A model generated the notes under the pieces. It was not told where the DNA came from, made no database searches, and was given only the letters and a program-made list of their open reading frames with translations. Below, piece by piece: positions 24,752-33,101 of a DNA stretch of 64,000 nt. Position 1 is the stretch's first letter; each line of letters begins with the position of its first letter. Origin of the DNA: Parvularcula sp038749595. Lineage in GTDB: Bacteria > Pseudomonadota > Alphaproteobacteria > Caulobacterales > Parvularculaceae. Made by a program: the position numbers and the translations under genes. Location: positions 248,001 to 312,000 of the forward strand of contig JBCDHW010000001.1 of the NCBI GenBank assembly GCA_038749595.1. The letters run 5' to 3'.

Positions 24752-27493
24752 TTGAGCAGCCCAGTGTCTGACGATAACGACGATATCCCGAACGGCGACA
24801 ACGACAAGCCCGGTGAGCTGCCGCCGGGCATAAGCGCCGTGTCCATCTCTGGCGAGATGGAGAAGAGCTACCTCGACTATGCCATGTCGGTCATCGTCAG
24901 CAGGGCGATCCCCGATGCGCGCGATGGCCTGAAGCCCGTGCACCGGCGCATCCTGTGGTCGATGCACCAGAACGGCTTCACGCCGGACAAGAAGCATAAA
25001 AAGTCGGCGAACGTCGTCGGCGACGTGATCGGTAAGTATCACCCCCACGGCGACACGGCGGTGTATGACGCGCTGGTGCGGATGGCCCAGGATTTCTCGA
25101 TGCGCCTGCCGCTGATCGATGGGCAGGGGAACTTTGGCTCCATCGACAATGATCCGCCGGCCGCTATGCGGTACACGGAGTGCCGGATGGACCATCCGGC
25201 GATGGCGCTTCTCGCCGATATCGAGAAAGACACGGTCAACTTCCAAGATACCTATGATGGCGAGCGGAAGGAGCCGACATGCCTCCCCGCGCGCTTCCCG
25301 AACCTCTTGGTCAATGGCGCGGGCGGTATCGCCGTCGGCATGGCGACGAACATCCCGCCCCATAACCTTGGCGAGGTGGTCGACGCGACGGTGCAGCTGA
25401 TTGACAATCCGGAGACGGATGACCAGCGCCTGATCGAGATCGTTCCGGGTCCGGACTTCCCGACGGGTGGGCAGATCCTCGGCCAGTCGGGCGCGCGCTC
25501 GGGCCTTCTCACCGGGCGCGGCTCTGTGGTGATGCGCGGACGGACGAACATCGAAGAGATCCGCAAGGACCGCTACGCCATCATCGTCACCGAGGTTCCT
25601 TTCCAGGTGAACAAGGCGGCGATGGTCGAGAAGATCGCGCTCCTCGTCCGTGAGAAGAAGATCGAAGGCATCGCCGACTTGCGTGACGAGAGCGATCGCC
25701 ACGGCATCCGCGTGGTGATCGAGCTCAAGCGCGACGCCAACGCCGAAGTGGTGCTCAACAACCTCTACAAACAGTCGCCGCTGCAAACCTCGTTCGGGGT
25801 CAATATGCTGGCGCTGAATGGGGGGCGTCCGGAGCAAATGACCCTCCGCTCGGTGCTGATGAGCTTCATCCAGTTCCGCGAAGAGGTGATCACCAGGCGG
25901 ACGAAGTTCGAGCTCGGCAAAGCGCGTGACCGCGCGCATATCTTGACGGGCTTGGCCCTGGCGGTCGCGAACATCGACGAGGTGGTGCGCCTCATCCGCT
26001 CATCGCAAACACCAGCGGAAGCCCGCGAAGCCTTAATGGCTCGGGACTGGCCGGCCGCGGATATGGCGCCGCTGATCCGTCTGGTTGCTGACCCGCGCCA
26101 CACTTTGGCCGAAGACGGAACATTGCGCCTGTCGGAGACCCAGGCCCGGGCGATCCTCGATCTGCGCCTCCAGCGGCTGACGGCCCTCGGGCGTGATGAG
26201 ATCGGCGATGAGCTAAAGAAGCTGGCTGATCAGATCAAAGACTATCTCGATATCCTCTCGAACCGCGCGCGGGTGCAGGAGATCATCAAGACCGAGCTTT
26301 CCGAGGTGCGGGACAAGTTCGCTACGCCGCGGCGTTCAGAGTTCATCGACGCGATCGAGATGGAGGACGAGGACCTCATCGACCGCGAGGACATGGTCGT
26401 GACGGTCACCCACTCCGGCTATGTCAAGCGGACGCCGCTCTCCACCTACCGGGCCCAGCGCCGGGGCGGGAAGGGCCGCTCGGGCATGGCGATGAAGGAC
26501 GAGGATTTCGTCAGTCAACTGTTTGTCGGTAATACGCATACGCCGCTTCTCTTCTTTACCGACCGCGGGATGGTCTATCGGCTCAAGCTCTGGCGCCTGC
26601 CTGAAGGCGGGCCGACCTCGCGCGGTAAGGCCTTCGTCAACCTTCTGCCGCTGGAGCAGGGGGAGCGGGTGAACGTTATCCTTCCGATGCCGGAGGATGA
26701 GGCGAGCTTCGACATCCTCTTCGCCACCAAGTCGGGCAATGTCCGGCGGAATAAGCTGAAGGATTTCGAGAGCATCAACCGCAATGGCAAGATCGCGATG
26801 AAACTCGACGAGGGTGACCAACTCGTCGGTGTGCGTCTCGCGCGGGCTGACCAGGATGTGATCCTCACCACCGCTGAGGGTATGGCGATCCGCTTCCCGA
26901 TGGATGCGGTCCGGGTGTTCAGTGGACGGACGTCCACAGGCGTTCGGGGCATCAAGCTCGGCGATGGTGACGAGGTCATCGGCATGTCGGTGGTTCGGCA
27001 CTTTGATGCCGATGCAGACGAGAAAGCCGCCTACCTCAAGCACGCCGCTGCGATGCGCCGCGCCGCAGGCGATGGCGAGACTGAGGGCACCGAGGACGAG
27101 GGTGCATCGGACGTTGCGCTGAGCTCCGAACAGATTGCCGCGATGGCTGCGGCTGAGGAGTTCATCCTAACGGTCACCGAAAACGGCTATGGCAAGCGGA
27201 CCTCTTCGTTTGAGTACAGAACATCAGGGCGCGGCGGCAAAGGCATCATCGCTATCGTGACCTCCGAACGCAACGGCCGAGTGGTCGCCAGCTTCCCCGC
27301 CCATGACGGCGACGAGGTGATGCTGGTCACCGATGGCGGGCAGCTGATCCGTACGCCGATCGACGACATCCGTATTGCAGGCCGCAACACCCAAGGCGTG
27401 ACCATCCTCAAGACCCGCGAGGGCGAAAAGGTGGTCAGCGTTGAAGGCGTCGGCGAGGCCGGCGGCGATGACGATGAGGTCGAGGGCGACTGA
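24752..27493 (+). CDS. gyrA: DNA gyrase subunit A
   Basis: GyrA cuts and rejoins DNA in the supercoiling gyrase tetramer. The 913-residue protein has the active tyrosine at Tyr141 in AAMRYTE, the quinolone-determining region HPHGDTAVYDALVRMA with Thr102 and Asp106 (E. coli Ser83/Asp87 equivalents), and the GyrA-box QRRGGKG that opens the DNA-wrapping pinwheel. An acidic insert of about 50 residues lies in the C-terminal domain. The start is uncertain: TTG 24752 is used, and GTG 24764 is possible. It begins a run of overlapping genes. Confidence 0.96.
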   Translation: MSSPVSDDNDDIPNGDNDKPGELPPGISAVSISGEMEKSYLDYAMSVIVSRAIPDARDGLKPVHRRILWSMHQNGFTPDKKHKKSANVVGDVIGKYHPHGDTAVYDALVRMAQDFSMRLPLIDGQGNFGSIDNDPPAAMRYTECRMDHPAMALLADIEKDTVNFQDTYDGERKEPTCLPARFPNLLVNGAGGIAVGMATNIPPHNLGEVVDATVQLIDNPETDDQRLIEIVPGPDFPTGGQILGQSGARSGLLTGRGSVVMRGRTNIEEIRKDRYAIIVTEVPFQVNKAAMVEKIALLVREKKIEGIADLRDESDRHGIRVVIELKRDANAEVVLNNLYKQSPLQTSFGVNMLALNGGRPEQMTLRSVLMSFIQFREEVITRRTKFELGKARDRAHILTGLALAVANIDEVVRLIRSSQTPAEAREALMARDWPAADMAPLIRLVADPRHTLAEDGTLRLSETQARAILDLRLQRLTALGRDEIGDELKKLADQIKDYLDILSNRARVQEIIKTELSEVRDKFATPRRSEFIDAIEMEDEDLIDREDMVVTVTHSGYVKRTPLSTYRAQRRGGKGRSGMAMKDEDFVSQLFVGNTHTPLLFFTDRGMVYRLKLWRLPEGGPTSRGKAFVNLLPLEQGERVNVILPMPEDEASFDILFATKSGNVRRNKLKDFESINRNGKIAMKLDEGDQLVGVRLARADQDVILTTAEGMAIRFPMDAVRVFSGRTSTGVRGIKLGDGDEVIGMSVVRHFDADADEKAAYLKHAAAMRRAAGDGETEGTEDEGASDVALSSEQIAAMAAAEEFILTVTENGYGKRTSSFEYRTSGRGGKGIIAIVTSERNGRVVASFPAHDGDEVMLVTDGGQLIRTPIDDIRIAGRNTQGVTILKTREGEKVVSVEGVGEAGGDDDEVEGD

Positions 27494-27942
27494 TGAGCCC
27501 GCGCTTGCAGTTGGCCGTGGCCATCACGGCGGCGGCAGGCGCGTTCGCCATTGCCATCCTCACTTTTACCGGGGCCACCTGGCCAGCTGCGCCGGGCGAT
27601 GAGGCGCGGGCGCATCTCGCGTTCGCCAATGCGTTTGCGGCGATGGCTTTTTTCGGCAACGCGCTGCTGCTCGGCGGCGCGTTTATCGCTGGCGCCGCGA
27701 GGAGCAACACGCTCGCCGCGCTCTACACGACGTTGATCGCGTCCCTGTTTCTTCTGGGGTTCCTCGGTGCGAGCGTGCAGCTCACCCTCGGCATGGACAC
27801 GTGGTTTGAAGAGTCGCCCAGGATGGGGCCCGGCACCGTGGTGTTCGTTAGGATCCTCACGTTGATTGGCTTCTTCGGGCTCTTGGTCAGCCCGATCTTT
27901 CGCGCGGTGCCAGCGGTCCGTAAGCTGATGAAGGCGCGGTAG
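27493..27942 (+). CDS. Small integral membrane protein of unknown function
   Basis: A 149-residue protein with four predicted membrane helices (about 7-27, 46-67, 76-97 and 119-138). The ATG overlaps the gyrA stop by one base and its own stop overlaps the next GTG by one base, so translation is coupled across three genes. No family is recognised. Confidence 0.75.
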   Translation: MSPRLQLAVAITAAAGAFAIAILTFTGATWPAAPGDEARAHLAFANAFAAMAFFGNALLLGGAFIAGAARSNTLAALYTTLIASLFLLGFLGASVQLTLGMDTWFEESPRMGPGTVVFVRILTLIGFFGLLVSPIFRAVPAVRKLMKAR

Positions 27943-28412
27943 TGCAGGAGATCGTCGTCTCCACCCACCTTCCGGCATCGCCCGATGCGGTTTGGGATGC
28001 GGCCCAGACGACGCGGCTCCTCCGATATGTGAGCCGTCCTCTTTTGCATTTCGCGCCGATCAGACCGCCGATCTGGCCGGAGCGGTGGCCCGAAGGCGAG
28101 CACCTGGCGGGCCTTCGCCTCTTTGGGGTGCTGCCGATTGGGCGCCAGGTGATCGGCATCTCGTTTCCGCCGCCAGAAGGCGACAAGCGTTTTATCCGCG
28201 ACAATGGCCGCAGCGCGATGATCAAACGCTGGGATCACACGGTGACGATTGAGCCCGATGGCGAAGGCACCCGGTACGAAGACCGCCTCGCGCTCGACGC
28301 AGGGCTTCTCACCCCCGTCGTCGCCCTTTTCGCCCGCGTTTTCTACCAACACCGCCAAGCCCGCTGGCGAAAGCTCACCGCCGCAGGCTTTCGCTTCGAG
28401 GACGTTGAGTAA
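27942..28412 (+). CDS. SRPBCC/START-like lipid-binding fold protein
   Basis: A 156-residue protein that starts with the typical SRPBCC opening (VVSTHLPASPDAVWDAA) and shows alternating beta strands, with a C-terminal helix (LLTPVVALFARVFYQHRQARW) of the polyketide cyclase/START-like superfamily. It probably binds a hydrophobic ligand; no ligand can be named. The GTG start overlaps the previous stop by 1 nt. Co-transcribed with gyrA. Confidence 0.72.
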   Translation: MQEIVVSTHLPASPDAVWDAAQTTRLLRYVSRPLLHFAPIRPPIWPERWPEGEHLAGLRLFGVLPIGRQVIGISFPPPEGDKRFIRDNGRSAMIKRWDHTVTIEPDGEGTRYEDRLALDAGLLTPVVALFARVFYQHRQARWRKLTAAGFRFEDVE

Positions 28413-28496
28413 GGTGCCTGAAACGCCCTGCGCTTTCGAACAGGGCGCCAATGTGCCAAGCACGAGGCGGAACTTCTTGCACTGGCGGCATTGCCC

Positions 28497-29000
28497 ATGA
28501 CCAAACCGCTGATTGGCCTCTATCCGGGGACGTTTGATCCCATCACCCTGGGGCACCTCGATATCATCAAGCGTGCGGCGAAGATGTGCGATGAGCTGGT
28601 TATTGGTGTGGCCAAGCACTCGGGGAAGAACCCTGTTTTCAACCTCGATGAGCGTCAGGCCCTGGTCACCGCGTCGATTGACGGGATCGAGGCGGAGTCG
28701 CGGGCGACCATCCGTGTGGAGCCTTTCGAGGGGCTGTTGATGCACTATGCCGAGAGCATCGGTGTGGATGCGATTTTCCGCGGGCTCCGGGCGGTCTCGG
28801 ATTTTGAGTACGAATTTCAAATGGTTGGTATGAACGCGGCACTCAACGACGAGATTGAGACCGTGTTCTTGATGGCCGACGCCCGGTATCAGTCAATTGC
28901 CAGCCGTCTGGTCAAGGAGATTGCCGCCCTGGGCGGGGCGTTCGAGCATTTCGTGCCGGAGCCTGTTGCGGCTCCGATGAAGGCAAAATTGCGCCCGTGA
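28497..29000 (+). CDS. coaD: Phosphopantetheine adenylyltransferase
   Basis: CoaD adenylates 4'-phosphopantetheine to dephospho-CoA in coenzyme A synthesis. The 167-residue protein carries the nucleotidyltransferase motif PGTFDPITLGHLDII, the substrate loop FEGLLMHYA with RGLRAVSDFEYEFQM, and the C-terminal SIASRLVKEIA motif of the family. The ATG at 28497 gives the canonical start MTKPLIGLYPGTFDP. Alphaproteobacteria commonly place coaD between gyrA and peptidyl-prolyl isomerase genes, as here. Confidence 0.96.
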   Translation: MTKPLIGLYPGTFDPITLGHLDIIKRAAKMCDELVIGVAKHSGKNPVFNLDERQALVTASIDGIEAESRATIRVEPFEGLLMHYAESIGVDAIFRGLRAVSDFEYEFQMVGMNAALNDEIETVFLMADARYQSIASRLVKEIAALGGAFEHFVPEPVAAPMKAKLRP

Positions 29001-29059
29001 ACCGAGTTTAAGCGCATGGCCGCTGGCCCGTCGCGGCGTTCTCGGCTAGCGACGCGGGC

Positions 29060-29980
29060 ATGCGCATTCTCATCGTTACTCTCGCTGTCATCGCTAGTGT
29101 TTTCTCCACCGTCTCCGCCCAACGTCGGGGTCAAGCCGAGGAACCGGAGGGCCCGACGGCCGCCGAAATCTTGGAAAAAGCGCCGGATAACATCTGGCTG
29201 AAGGTCGACCCTGAGAACCTGCTGGTTATCGATCTACCGTCAGGGCCCGTGGTCGTGGAAATGCGGCCCGATTACGCGCCAGCGCATGTCGAACGCATCA
29301 AGCGCCTTGCTCGCGACGGCTTTTACAACGGCACGATTTTCCACCGAGTGATCGACGGGTTCATGGCGCAAGGCGGGGACCCCACAGGCACCGGGACCGG
29401 CGGTTCGCAATATCCCAACCTTAAAGGGCGTTTCGCCCGCGGCTTGCGGGAATTGCCGGAGTTCGTGCCGATTGGCCGCGATGATCGCGCGGCGCAGATC
29501 GCGTTCTTGGGGTCGCTGCCGATTGCTTCGCAGCCGCCAGGAATGGCGCAGTTTCTCCGCGGCCAAGATGTGGCGGCCTGGCCGCTTCATTGCCCGAACG
29601 TGCTTTCCATGGCCCGAGCTGGCGATCCGAATTCCGCGAACAGCCAGTTTTTCATCATGCTCGGCGATAATCGGCGGGCGCTCGATCAAAAATACACGGC
29701 GTGGGGCCGGGTGATCGACGGCGCCTTTAACGTTCGGCGGATCAACATCGGCGAGCCGCCCGAACGACCGACACCCATCCTCCGCGCCCGGGTAATGGCC
29801 GATTTGCCGCCGTCGGAACAAACCACATTCGAGGTCTTGAGACCTGATAGCGAAACCTTCAAAGCGTGGCTCCAGCGGGTGTCGTTCTTGACCGAAGACG
29901 GATATTTCGAGGACGCATGCTCCGTTAACGTACCGATTCGCAAAGGAGGCGAGATCGCATCATGGGCACTCTTAAACTAA
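29060..29980 (+). CDS. Exported cyclophilin-type peptidyl-prolyl isomerase
   Basis: A 306-residue protein with a signal peptide (about residues 1-20, ending VSA) and a cyclophilin domain containing FYNGTIFHRVIDGFMAQGGD and NSQFFIMLGD. It therefore acts as a prolyl isomerase in the periplasm. Compared with the cytosolic paralogue that follows it has an insert of about 50 residues (region RGLRELPEFVPIGRDDRAA to GQDVAAW) and a 60-residue C-terminal extension. Its last 19 nt overlap the next gene. Confidence 0.92.
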   Translation: MRILIVTLAVIASVFSTVSAQRRGQAEEPEGPTAAEILEKAPDNIWLKVDPENLLVIDLPSGPVVVEMRPDYAPAHVERIKRLARDGFYNGTIFHRVIDGFMAQGGDPTGTGTGGSQYPNLKGRFARGLRELPEFVPIGRDDRAAQIAFLGSLPIASQPPGMAQFLRGQDVAAWPLHCPNVLSMARAGDPNSANSQFFIMLGDNRRALDQKYTAWGRVIDGAFNVRRINIGEPPERPTPILRARVMADLPPSEQTTFEVLRPDSETFKAWLQRVSFLTEDGYFEDACSVNVPIRKGGEIASWALLN

Positions 29981-30405
29981 AGCTCGAAACGGGCGACGTG
30001 ACGATTGAGACCTTTGAAGACAAAGCACCGAAACACGTTGCTCAGATCACGAAGCTTGCAGAAGAGGGCTTTTACGATGGCCTGACCTTCCACCGTGTGA
30101 TCGACGGATTTATGGCCCAGGGCGGTTGTCCCGATGGCAACGGTATGGGCGGGTACAAAGATAATCTGCCTGCAGAGTTTAACGATGTGTCGCACCAAGA
30201 GGGCATTTGCTCGATGGCACGCGCGCAAGACCCCAACTCTGCATCGAGCCAGTTCTTCATCTGTTTGGACGACGCAAGCTTCCTCGATAATCAGTATACG
30301 GTTTGGGGCAAAGTGACCGACGGCATGGAAGCCGTTCACGCCATCGCGAAAGGTGAACCGCCCGCGACCCCGACGAAGATTATCGAGTTCCGCAAGGGCG
30401 AATAA
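29962..30405 (+). CDS. ppiB: Cytosolic cyclophilin peptidyl-prolyl isomerase
   Basis: A minimal 147-residue cyclophilin without signal peptide, with the active-site run TFHRVIDGFMAQGG (Arg and Phe of the catalytic site) and SSQFFICLDDASFLDNQYT with the Gln-Phe pair. It starts inside the 3' end of the exported isomerase gene with an AAAGGAGG site, so the pair is translationally linked. A PpiB-type role in protein folding is inferred from family. Confidence 0.95.
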   Translation: MGTLKLKLETGDVTIETFEDKAPKHVAQITKLAEEGFYDGLTFHRVIDGFMAQGGCPDGNGMGGYKDNLPAEFNDVSHQEGICSMARAQDPNSASSQFFICLDDASFLDNQYTVWGKVTDGMEAVHAIAKGEPPATPTKIIEFRKGE

Positions 30406-30435
30406 CGCCTTCGTGTCGTTAACAGCGCCGGGGCT

Positions 30436-30876
30436 TCAACCCTCGGCGCGCCGCCGCGCCTCGGTCGAGTCGCGGTCCTCAAGGTGGATTAAACCGACCA
30501 GCCGCCGGATCACCATTTCTTCGTGGGGGTCGCGCGCTTCGTCCGAAAGAACGATCCGCCACATATCTTCGATCAGTTGCATTTTTCCGTCGCGGTCGAG
30601 GCCGTCTTTCACCACGCGAGAAAATCCGTAGAGGTCGTTGGCTTCGGCTTGGGCTTCCTCGGCCTTGGCCCGCAAGTTGGCTGCATCCTCGTCCGACAGT
30701 GTAAACTGGCCCTTGAGGATACGGTCGATCAGTACACGCTCTGTATCGGTGTAGTCCTCATCGGCGCGCGCTGCCTCGACCAGCAGTGCCGCGACGGCCT
30801 GCGCGACGGCATCGTCCTTGTCGCCGGATGCGTTGTCGGTTGATTTTTGAAAGTTGCGGAACAGCTTATCGAGCAT
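30436..30876 (-). CDS. TerB-like (tellurite resistance family) protein
   Basis: A 146-residue all-helical acidic protein with conserved TerB features: LVEAARADEDYTDTER, with the acidic cluster thought to bind metal, and a matching second half with DGKMQLIEDMWRIVLSDE. Many TerB-like proteins have no proven link with tellurite. The start overlaps the S4 gene by 11 nt, so it is expressed from the same message as the S4 and UdgX genes. Confidence 0.85.
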   Translation of the reverse strand: MLDKLFRNFQKSTDNASGDKDDAVAQAVAALLVEAARADEDYTDTERVLIDRILKGQFTLSDEDAANLRAKAEEAQAEANDLYGFSRVVKDGLDRDGKMQLIEDMWRIVLSDEARDPHEEMVIRRLVGLIHLEDRDSTEARRRAEG

Positions 30877-31168
30877 CGTCGGTCGTCTCCTCGTCGTTCA
30901 CATCGCGGTAGCACATCGCAGCGGCGGGTGCCGAGAGCCGTCGTTCGGGCAGGTCTAGGACCTCCAAGATGAAGAGCCGCGGGCCGCGCATCACCGTCAC
31001 AACGTCGCCGATGCGCAGTTTGAACGCCGGCTTGTCCGTGCGCATGGTTTGGCCTGTTCGGGTGATCCGGGCGTTTTTGCCGGAGATTACTTTCGCCGCA
31101 TCCGCCCGGGTTTTGAAAACGCGGACGCACCACAGCCACTTGTCGAGCCGCGCACTCTCGTCGCTCAC
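30866..31168 (-). CDS. S4-domain RNA-binding protein (Hsp15/HslR-like)
   Basis: The 100-residue protein begins RLDKWLWCVRVFKTRADAAK, the standard S4 alpha-L opening, then runs GKNARITRTGQTMRTDKPA with basic residues that contact RNA. Hsp15-type proteins rescue stalled 50S subunits; a ribosome-linked role is likely. It overlaps the UdgX gene start by 4 nt and the TerB gene by 11 nt. Confidence 0.9.
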   Translation of the reverse strand: MSDESARLDKWLWCVRVFKTRADAAKVISGKNARITRTGQTMRTDKPAFKLRIGDVVTVMRGPRLFILEVLDLPERRLSAPAAAMCYRDVNDEETTDDAR

Positions 31169-32652
31169 GCGATGAGGGCCTTAGCTTTTTCAAGATCGTT
31201 CAACAGTTTTCGAGTTTCCACGCGTCGTTGCCCGTCATCCTTGATCCGCAACAGATAGGATGGATGGAACGTTGGCACCAGGGTGCCCCCGCCGGGACCA
31301 TCGAGGGGTATCGCTTCGCCGCGGACGCGCGAGAGCGGAAGGGGTTTACCGAGGATCGCCCGCAGGGCACTGGCGCCGAGGGTGACCGTAACCTGCGGCC
31401 CAACCGCTTGGTGCTCTGCCACCAAGTAGGGGGCATACGCATCAATCGTTGCGGGCTTAGGCGTTTGGTGGATGCGCCGTTTCCCGCGCTGCACAAAGTG
31501 GAACTGCTTGACGGCGTTCGTCACATAAGCCGCTGTGCGATCGATCTGCGCCTCGGTGAGCAATTGGTTGAGGAGTTGGCCAGCTGGGCCGACGAAAGGG
31601 CGGCCTAAGCGATCCTCATCATCACCTGGCTGCTCGCCAATCAACATGAGGGCAGCCCCGACTGGGCCCTCTCCAAAAACAGGCGCTGCCGGCGAAGGCA
31701 TATCTTCCGTCAGCTTACGGATCGCCGCGTTGAGTTCAGCCAGGTCGGTTGGGAGGCCAATCGAGGAGATCGCGCGGCTTTGCTCAACGAGGTCTTTCGG
31801 CGCTGCGGCTGCCGATGCGTTCATCTTCGCCACCCGGGCTGGGGCTTGCTCGAGGAGCTCATTGATCAAGGTCGCTTCAGGCAGGTTTTTCCAATACTTT
31901 TTCGGCATTTCGGCGCGCATCGCGTCGGTCATAATCCGCGCGGGGTTGAAGATATTGGCGTAGTAGGCGCGCCAGGCATCCTCGAATGCATCGTCCGCAG
32001 GCACATCATCGCGGCTGCCGCCGGGGGCGAACCGCACCTTGCCTGCCTCGTAAATTGCCGTCTGTCGCGGGGTGACGATGACCCAGTCCATGTTGGAAAA
32101 GCGCCGCATGAAGAAGGCAGCTTCGCGCTGAACGATATGGTGGTCAGGTTCAAACCACGCGGCGTAGCGCTCGCGGCCGTCGACCTCGTCAACCTTCCTG
32201 AACCGGACGAAGGCGTGCATCTTGTGCGCATCGCGGCGAACGGCTTTTTCTAGCTTATGGACAGCGACCGTATCGGGGTCGGCCATGTTGGCGGGCAGCG
32301 AACGGTTACTCAGGCTCCGGAATAAAAAGCGGTAGAGGAGGGCAAAGCGGTCAGGACCGGAATGGTGCAGGGCCGTCTCCGCGAGCTTAACGGCCGCGCG
32401 GGGCAGGGGGACGGCTGGGCCCTCGGGCGCGCTGACGCCGCCGTCCGTTTTGGCGAAGAGGTCGCCTTCGCCGCCCGCCCGCCAGACGATGCTCTCCGGC
32501 GTGATCCGTTGGCGGAGAAGCGCCCGCGCCTCCCGCCGAAAGCCTTCGAGATCGCCATCCCCAGAGAGAGTAACGATGCGTTCTGCTGCGACCGCGACGC
32601 TCACCGGACGAGGCGCGGCGTGAACCGTGAAGCCGTGGGCGTTTCGGAACAC
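31165..32652 (-). CDS. UdgX-family uracil-DNA-binding protein fused to DUF4130
   Basis: A 495-residue fusion. The N-terminal ~250 residues (for example VHKLEKAVRRDAHKMHAFVRFR and FFMRRFSNMDW) are DUF4130. The C-terminal ~200 residues are a family-4-like uracil-DNA glycosylase fold of the UdgX type. It has GEQPGDDEDRLGRPFVGPAG as motif A and KRRIHQTPKP as the R-loop. In M. smegmatis UdgX the His of KRRIH forms a covalent bond with the abasic sugar after uracil excision. Both that His and Arg are present. It overlaps the following coiled-coil gene by 52 nt and is in the same run as a radical-SAM gene, a linkage known from TIGRFAM models. Confidence 0.88.
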   Translation of the reverse strand: MFRNAHGFTVHAAPRPVSVAVAAERIVTLSGDGDLEGFRREARALLRQRITPESIVWRAGGEGDLFAKTDGGVSAPEGPAVPLPRAAVKLAETALHHSGPDRFALLYRFLFRSLSNRSLPANMADPDTVAVHKLEKAVRRDAHKMHAFVRFRKVDEVDGRERYAAWFEPDHHIVQREAAFFMRRFSNMDWVIVTPRQTAIYEAGKVRFAPGGSRDDVPADDAFEDAWRAYYANIFNPARIMTDAMRAEMPKKYWKNLPEATLINELLEQAPARVAKMNASAAAAPKDLVEQSRAISSIGLPTDLAELNAAIRKLTEDMPSPAAPVFGEGPVGAALMLIGEQPGDDEDRLGRPFVGPAGQLLNQLLTEAQIDRTAAYVTNAVKQFHFVQRGKRRIHQTPKPATIDAYAPYLVAEHQAVGPQVTVTLGASALRAILGKPLPLSRVRGEAIPLDGPGGGTLVPTFHPSYLLRIKDDGQRRVETRKLLNDLEKAKALIA

Positions 32653-33032
32653 GCTTCCCGAAGCGCGCTTTCAGACGGCTCGTCGCTTTCCGGCGCTGCT
32701 CGCGCTGCCTTCTTTGCGTCTTTCGCTTTCTTCTTCATCGCGGCAACGACCCGCTTTTGAGCGGACGACAAGGCATCGCCAGGGCGGCCGAGGGACGGGT
32801 TTGCGAAGGCTGATCCGAACTTGTCGATCCGTTCACCAACGGATTCCGCAAAGCTGTCCTCGAAGTCGTTGAGCTCTCCTGCTTCGTCGAGTTCCCGACG
32901 TAAGCGCGCAATCTTGCGCTGGGCATTCCGTGCCGAGCGCTCGCGTGCCTTCCGCTCGCGTTCTCGCTGTTTCTCCAGTTCGCGATCCCGCGTTTCAAGG
33001 TCTTTGGCGTATGTCTTTCGGTCAAGGGCCAT
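32601..33032 (-). CDS. Highly charged coiled-coil protein between UdgX and radical-SAM genes
   Basis: About 143 residues; the first 60 are Arg/Glu/Lys heptads (ETRDRELEKQRERERKARER) that would form a long helix, and the C-terminal part is Lys/Ala-rich. There is no membrane segment. ATG 33032 is used (ATG 33041 also possible); no clear ribosome site is seen. Its 3' end overlaps the UdgX start by 52 nt, so the two are translationally linked. No family is recognised; its place between two repair-like genes suggests a structural partner in that module. Confidence 0.6.
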   Translation of the reverse strand: MALDRKTYAKDLETRDRELEKQRERERKARERSARNAQRKIARLRRELDEAGELNDFEDSFAESVGERIDKFGSAFANPSLGRPGDALSSAQKRVVAAMKKKAKDAKKAARAAPESDEPSESALREACSETPTASRFTPRLVR

Positions 33033-33101
33033 GCAGAACATATATAGAACGATCCCATGGACTGTCCAGCCTCACCGAGCTAACTTTGCCCGGAACTACG
33101 C

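Noticed and set aside
28413..28496. Hairpin CGCCCTG/CAGGGCG upstream of coaD as riboswitch or terminator
   Set aside because: Only a 7-bp stem without T-run or other conserved structure; likely incidental.
30410..30450. Hairpin between ppiB and terB as terminator
   Set aside because: The stem is interrupted by a bulge, overlaps the terB stop region and lacks a T-run.
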